A stretch of 64,000 nt of DNA from Tritrichomonas musculus. Taxonomy: Eukaryota > Parabasalia > Tritrichomonadida > Tritrichomonadidae. A program made the translations under genes and the position numbers. Positions 60,061-64,000 of the stretch are shown piece by piece; the first letter of the stretch is position 1; each line of letters starts with the position of its first letter. The stretch lies in assembly GCA_039105265.1 (NCBI GenBank), contig JAPFFF010000003.1:8184001-8248000 (forward strand), in the 5' to 3' direction. Below the pieces are notes generated by a model. That model was not told the origin of the DNA. It worked only from the letters and a program-made list of their open reading frames with translations, and made no database searches.

Positions 60061-60807
60061 TAAAGCTGTAACATAACTATTTGTGCGGTTTTTCATAGCA
60101 TCATAAAATAACTCTTAAATGATCATCACGTTGTCGCTACAACCATTCACCACTTCAAAGAAACCTTTCAGGATGTTGGAAAATATGCGAAAGTTGAGAT
60201 TTGCTTTATTGATTGTTTTTGCCAATACACAACTAAAAATTCGATATATACCATTGGAAATTGATAATAGTCTCCAATTACTAGGGCAATTAATAAAATA
60301 ATATCATTAACTTCATATTTATATAAAGGGTGTAAGATCATAGAATTATAGAGGCAAAAAAGATAACATGAGATTCAGCATCCTCAACTTAATTATTTTA
60401 TCCTAGGGAATCAGAATCTTGATGTCAATCTTCAATGAATTGCATTGACTGTTGGTTATAAAATCATTGTCCTCATTACCTGTAATATCTGAGTCAATAG
60501 CAACATCGTTATCAATTTTCGATAGAAAGGAAAGGTTGAAAATAGCAAAAGAGCTTTGGTTAGGTGATATTCGGTTTATATTGGTATAAAATTGAGGAAT
60601 AATGACGTAAATTGTATTTAAAAATATTTCTTTATTAAAATTATAAGGTTACTTTTTGTTGAAAATAAGTATTTTGAGGTTGAATTGAAAGTATATAATG
60701 GTTTTCTATATTAAAATTTGAAGAAAAAAATTGGGTAGGGGTAGAAAGAATAGTATTAATAGGATGGCCACAATCAATAGAATATGAATCTTTCATTTTG
60801 AAGACTC
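60061..60807. other. Intergenic, unassigned
   Basis: A 60-codon frame at 60,119-60,301 has no family resemblance. Nothing else supported. Confidence 0.4.
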
Positions 60808-60827
60808 AATAAAAAAAGAAAAAATTT
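60808..60827 (-). terminator. RNA polymerase III terminator of tRNA-Phe
   Basis: Read on the minus strand, the tRNA is followed at once by AAATTTTTTCTTTTTTTATT, two T runs of six or more, the usual Pol III stop. Confidence 0.85.
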
Positions 60828-60899
60828 GGGACTTCGCGGACTCGAACCACGTACCTTACGATCTTCAGTCGTACGCTCTCCCAGGTGAGCTAAAGTCCC
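60828..60899 (-). tRNA. tRNA-Phe (GAA)
   Basis: A 72-nt cloverleaf on the minus strand. The acceptor stem GGGACTT pairs with AAGTCCC and the D arm is GCTC/GAGC. The anticodon stem is TACGA/TCGTA with loop CTGAAGA (anticodon GAA), and the T arm is CGTGG-TTCGAGT-CCGCG. The internal A box (TAGCTCACCTGGGAGAGC) and B box (GGTTCGAGTCC) are intact. There is no intron and CCA is not encoded. A lone tRNA gene between an eroded region and H2B copy 2. Confidence 0.97.
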
Positions 60900-61475
60900 G
60901 CTGATAAATAGGATTCATTAGTAATACTAGTACTTTTATTCTAAATATGAATGAAAATGGTTTATTAAAATTCTTTTAGTATGATTAACAATATTTATAA
61001 AAATCAACTTTAAGCATCTTTACAATCATTCGAAAATAATGAGTAAATATTTTAATGTAAAACCCAGAATTATTTAAATTATTAAAATATTATTGAATTT
61101 TCCCTTTTTTTATTATTTAACTAATAAACCTGGCATTATTTTATTGATTGTTAAATCAATTTGTTTATTTTTTATATCCTTATTATTATTTTAAAATCTA
61201 AAAATTTCTTCCATTATTTTTAATTATATTTAAAATGCTTTATTATGTTCTATTCAGTGAAATTAAATATCAACTTGGTGTAAATCAATATAAGATTGTA
61301 TATGACCAAAGAATGTTTATTAATAATAACGATCCTTTTTTCTGATTTATTAAGGTGATCCTGCTACCAATAAGGAAACCACTGATTCACCTTTTGAAAA
61401 CTAGAAATGCGAGTTAACAAAATAAGTAAAGAAAAATAATAATAATATTTTAATTTTAATATTTTTATTAATATA
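60900..61475. other. Intergenic, AT-rich
   Basis: Upstream of the tRNA and downstream of H2B copy 2. Nothing recognised. Confidence 0.5.
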
Positions 61476-61491
61476 AAATTCAACAAACAGT

Positions 61492-61878
61492 TTATTCTGC
61501 ATTGAATTTGGCGACGGCTTTAGTTCCTTCTGAAACAGCGTGTTTGGCAAGATCACCTGGAAGAACCAAGCGAACTGCTGTTTGAATTTCTCTTGAACCA
61601 AGAGTGTTACGGTCGTTCATATCAACTAAGCGTGCTCCTTCTTGCGCAATACGTTCGAAGATATCTGTAACAAACGAGTTCATAACCATCATAGCTTTGT
61701 TAGAAATACCAATATCTGGATGAACTTGTTTAAGCACTTTGAAAATGTATGATGAGAATGTTTCACTTCTCTTCTTATGACGAAGCTTCTTATCTTTGGC
61801 CGCTCCTTCGGCTGCTTCTCCTTCAGCTGCTGGCTTCTTTTCTGTTGGTGTTTTTGAGGCTGGCTTTTTGCTTGACAT
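61492..61878 (-). CDS. Histone H2B (copy 2)
   Basis: The same 128-aa H2B as at 46,993, 14.5 kb away on the same strand. The similarity between the two copies starts about 17 bp after the stop and reaches about 85 bp before the ATG, after which the flanks differ completely. Two silent changes were seen in the coding part (CAC/CAT for His and AGG/AGA for Arg). The sharp edges and near identity fit a recent duplication or continuing gene conversion. Confidence 0.97.
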   Translation of the reverse strand: MSSKKPASKTPTEKKPAAEGEAAEGAAKDKKLRHKKRSETFSSYIFKVLKQVHPDIGISNKAMMVMNSFVTDIFERIAQEGARLVDMNDRNTLGSREIQTAVRLVLPGDLAKHAVSEGTKAVAKFNAE

Positions 61879-62146
61879 ATTAAACAGTAAATGAAGTGAA
61901 AGCCCTACATTTATCCATTTGGACTTTTACCTCCTTTTGCCATTTTACACTCTTTGAATTCAAGTGCAAAAATCAATATTCTTGCGCTTTTTATTAATCT
62001 TCCATTTTAGACCATCAAATATTGAATCGATTTTTTCAATTAAAGTATAAACAGACCTATCAAATGAATGTGCCATTTTATCCCCTGATAATTGAAATGA
62101 TAGTTTTTTGTTTTTATCCCGCCATCATTTTTCTGCCGCTTTACAC
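61879..62146 (-). promoter_or_regulatory. Promoter region of H2B copy 2 with Inr and four box-like motifs
   Basis: The first 85 bp match H2B copy 1 and include the initiator pair (TCACTTCATTT, 61,889-61,899). The box TGCCATTTTACAC occurs at 61,938-61,950. Related forms follow at 62,001 (TCCATTTTAGACC), 62,071 (TGCCATTTTATCC) and 62,134 (TGCCGCTTTACAC), in sequence not shared with copy 1. Independent recurrence makes it a candidate histone-gene regulatory element. Confidence 0.55.
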
Positions 62147-62465
62147 CAATATAAAAATCTTTTTTATCTCATGATGAAACTTAGTATTTTTTTTTAAAAA
62201 ACTTATAAATATATCCGATAAAGAACAAAATTGAAATTTTAAGAAATTTTATTTTGATTTTATCATTATAAAATGAACACTCACAATGAATTTAATGTTA
62301 ATTAAAGCATTCAATTATATTATTAAGGGTAGCAGCGAGCCTTACTTTGTGAATAAATGAATTTCTATTATTCACAAACTGAGATTGAAATAATTATGAT
62401 TCACATCTAATCATTTCACATTCTTGCATTAAGCATTTGAGTATTAAACATATCATTAAAGCATT
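62147..62465. other. Intergenic between H2B copy 2 and the coiled-coil gene
   Basis: AT-rich sequence with no recognised feature. Confidence 0.5.
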
Positions 62466-64000
62466 TTAAGTATCACCAAATTGCTTCATTGAAAAAGTTG
62501 ACAATTCTTTATCTAATTCATCAAATTTTGAATAAATATTATTTGATGATGCAGGTTTTTCGCTGTTGCTCTTGAAATAATCATTATTATTCAAGATGGG
62601 GCAATTAAAAGGATTTAATTTGACGCGGCCAGTCTCCGAAAGTTTAATATGTTCTAAATGAGCAACTTCGATTAATCTTTCAACTTCTGATCTAGCGTTT
62701 TTAGGGTTGTATTTCTGATTCAAAGCATCAGCAAGTAAGAATCCAATCTTCTGTAATGATAAATCATCATAATGTGCTGATCCTTTCAATTTATTTGTTG
62801 TTGTATGAAGAATATCCTTAGTTTTTGTTAATTGAGTTTCGAGAAAAACAATTTCTTTGTTTTGCTTACAAATTGTTTCTTGCAAATTTTTCAGTTTTTC
62901 TTTCAAGTTGTTGCATTCAGTTTTTGAATCTTTGAGTTGTGATTCTGCTGAAAAAAGTTTCAAATCATTTTGCTGCATTTGACCTGAAAGTTGAATTCCA
63001 TTAGCTTCATAATCGTTAATTTTCTTCATGAGATTTTGGATTTCTTTTTTAAGATTAATATTATCATTTTGCAAAATTGAACATTGGGCTTTTAATGCAT
63101 CATTTTCTGTATTATTCTTAATATTTTGAGCGGATGTTTGTTCAAGCTCCTTTTTTAACAAATCCCTTTCTTTTTCTGTTGATGAAAGATGATCAGAAAT
63201 TGTTTTAATTTGAAGCCTCAAGCTTTGAATTATGTTGTTTCTTGTTTCAGGATCGTTTATTTCTTTCTCTCTTTTCATTAAATCGTTTGCATAGTTACTC
63301 AACTTTTCTTTTGCCTCGTTAAATTTTTTCTCTCGAGAGACATTATTCAATCTTTCTTGATCAAGATCATCTGTTTTAATTTTTAATTCGTGCTTAAGAT
63401 TTTCATTCACTTGTTGTAGCTCCTTATTTGTATCTTCGGCTACTTTCAATTTTTCTGTTAAAAGGCGTACTTTAAAAGGGTTTTTGGCAATTTGCTGCTG
63501 TAGCTCAACTACCTGTGAAGAGATTAAAGAATACTTTTTCTTTAAATTCGCAAGTTCTGAATCGCATTCGATAGATTTATCTATTTTTGTCAATTTTGAT
63601 TCTCCTAACTGAGCATAATTATTTTCAACTTGTGATTTTAATTTGATTTGATTCAAAAGCTTTTCATTTTCTGATTTCATTCTTTCGATCTTTTGTTTCA
63701 AAAATGTGATTTTTGACCTCAACCTTTCTTTTTCTTCATCATCATTTTTTTCAATCTGGCTTTTTCTTTCTCTTTTTGTATTTAATGTCAGAATATGGTC
63801 GATTTTTCTCTGAGAGTCATCAATTTTTGATCTAAACCTTGAAATTGCAGAAGTAAATATTTCAAATTGGTCTGGCACCCATTGCAAAAAATCTTTTGGT
63901 TTATCTGGCACAAAATCACCATCTGAACAATTTATATTTTTGATATTTTTTTCTTTCCGATATGCGTTTTGAATAAAAATATTTTTTACTTTTTTAATAC
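62466..64000 (-). CDS. Coiled-coil protein, 5' end outside the window
   Basis: The frame is open from the right edge of the window to a stop at 62,466, at least 511 codons. There is no ATG near 63,911 (the codon there is GTG), and residues upstream (IQNAYRKEKNIKNINCSDGD) stay in frame, so the start lies beyond the window. Almost the whole protein is heptad coiled coil (EKERLRSKITFLKQKIERMK, ELQQVNENLKHELKIKTDDL, LKKELEQTSAQNIKNN). A short non-coiled tail follows (VKLNPFNCPILNNNDYF, ending STFSMKQFGDT). Likely cytoskeletal, basal-body or trafficking scaffold; no specific family can be named. Confidence 0.8.
   Translation of the reverse strand, partial: IKKVKNIFIQNAYRKEKNIKNINCSDGDFVPDKPKDFLQWVPDQFEIFTSAISRFRSKIDDSQRKIDHILTLNTKRERKSQIEKNDDEEKERLRSKITFLKQKIERMKSENEKLLNQIKLKSQVENNYAQLGESKLTKIDKSIECDSELANLKKKYSLISSQVVELQQQIAKNPFKVRLLTEKLKVAEDTNKELQQVNENLKHELKIKTDDLDQERLNNVSREKKFNEAKEKLSNYANDLMKREKEINDPETRNNIIQSLRLQIKTISDHLSSTEKERDLLKKELEQTSAQNIKNNTENDALKAQCSILQNDNINLKKEIQNLMKKINDYEANGIQLSGQMQQNDLKLFSAESQLKDSKTECNNLKEKLKNLQETICKQNKEIVFLETQLTKTKDILHTTTNKLKGSAHYDDLSLQKIGFLLADALNQKYNPKNARSEVERLIEVAHLEHIKLSETGRVKLNPFNCPILNNNDYFKSNSEKPASSNNIYSKFDELDKELSTFSMKQFGDT

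Noticed and set aside
62466-63911. Complete 481-aa coiled-coil gene starting at 63,911
   Set aside because: The codon at 63,911 is GTG and the frame stays open to the window edge, so the gene is 5'-incomplete here.

Overview
This window looks like a contig piece from a trichomonad parabasalid, most likely a Tritrichomonas species. The DNA is very AT-rich and single-exon genes sit in long AT-rich deserts. Gene content is typical of the group: a Maverick/Polinton, a BspA-like leucine-rich-repeat protein, large DUF3447-type ankyrin proteins, TKL-like kinases, compact histone genes, and an initiator of the TCAYTW type a few bases before some ATGs. The species is inferred from content and was not tested by a search.

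Region 1 (1 to about 10,705) is the right part of a Polinton whose left part lies outside the window. It carries a long fibre-like virion protein, two small unknown genes, a retroviral-type integrase and a protein-primed family B DNA polymerase. It sits about 35 codons into an ankyrin-family gene whose 5' stub survives at 10,703-10,811.

Region 2 (10,812-17,091) holds a BspA-like LRR protein, a two-RRM RNA-binding protein and a small unknown gene whose stop codon was hit by a Tc1/mariner-type MITE.

Region 3 (17,092-28,390) is a mobile-element and pseudogene desert. It has three clear non-autonomous TIR elements, an orphan TIR end, decayed gene fragments, and one intact gene with an F5/8-type C (discoidin)-like domain.

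Region 4 (28,394-38,438) is the most unusual. A TIR element lies 32 bp before an ankyrin gene. The 400-codon frame of that gene runs into about 4 kb of 25-bp minisatellite holding seven single-ankyrin-repeat islands and a last one with a normal C-terminal end. The islands differ from each other mostly at synonymous positions. An intact 714-aa ankyrin paralogue follows on the other strand.

Region 5 (38,737-44,700) has a TKL-like kinase with a discoidin-like tail, a 1.5-kb TIR element, and remains of a Myb/SANT protein and a second kinase.

Region 6 (44,743-64,000) is a housekeeping block: an LRR/ADP-ribosylglycohydrolase fusion, two identical histone H2B genes with a shared upstream region, a kinesin-6-like motor, a DPF/FxPF-repeat protein, a 2,336-aa Furry-like protein, tRNA-Phe(GAA) and a coiled-coil protein that runs off the right edge. 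A small hAT-like MITE, a strong hairpin and a decayed ubiquitin-protease copy lie between them.
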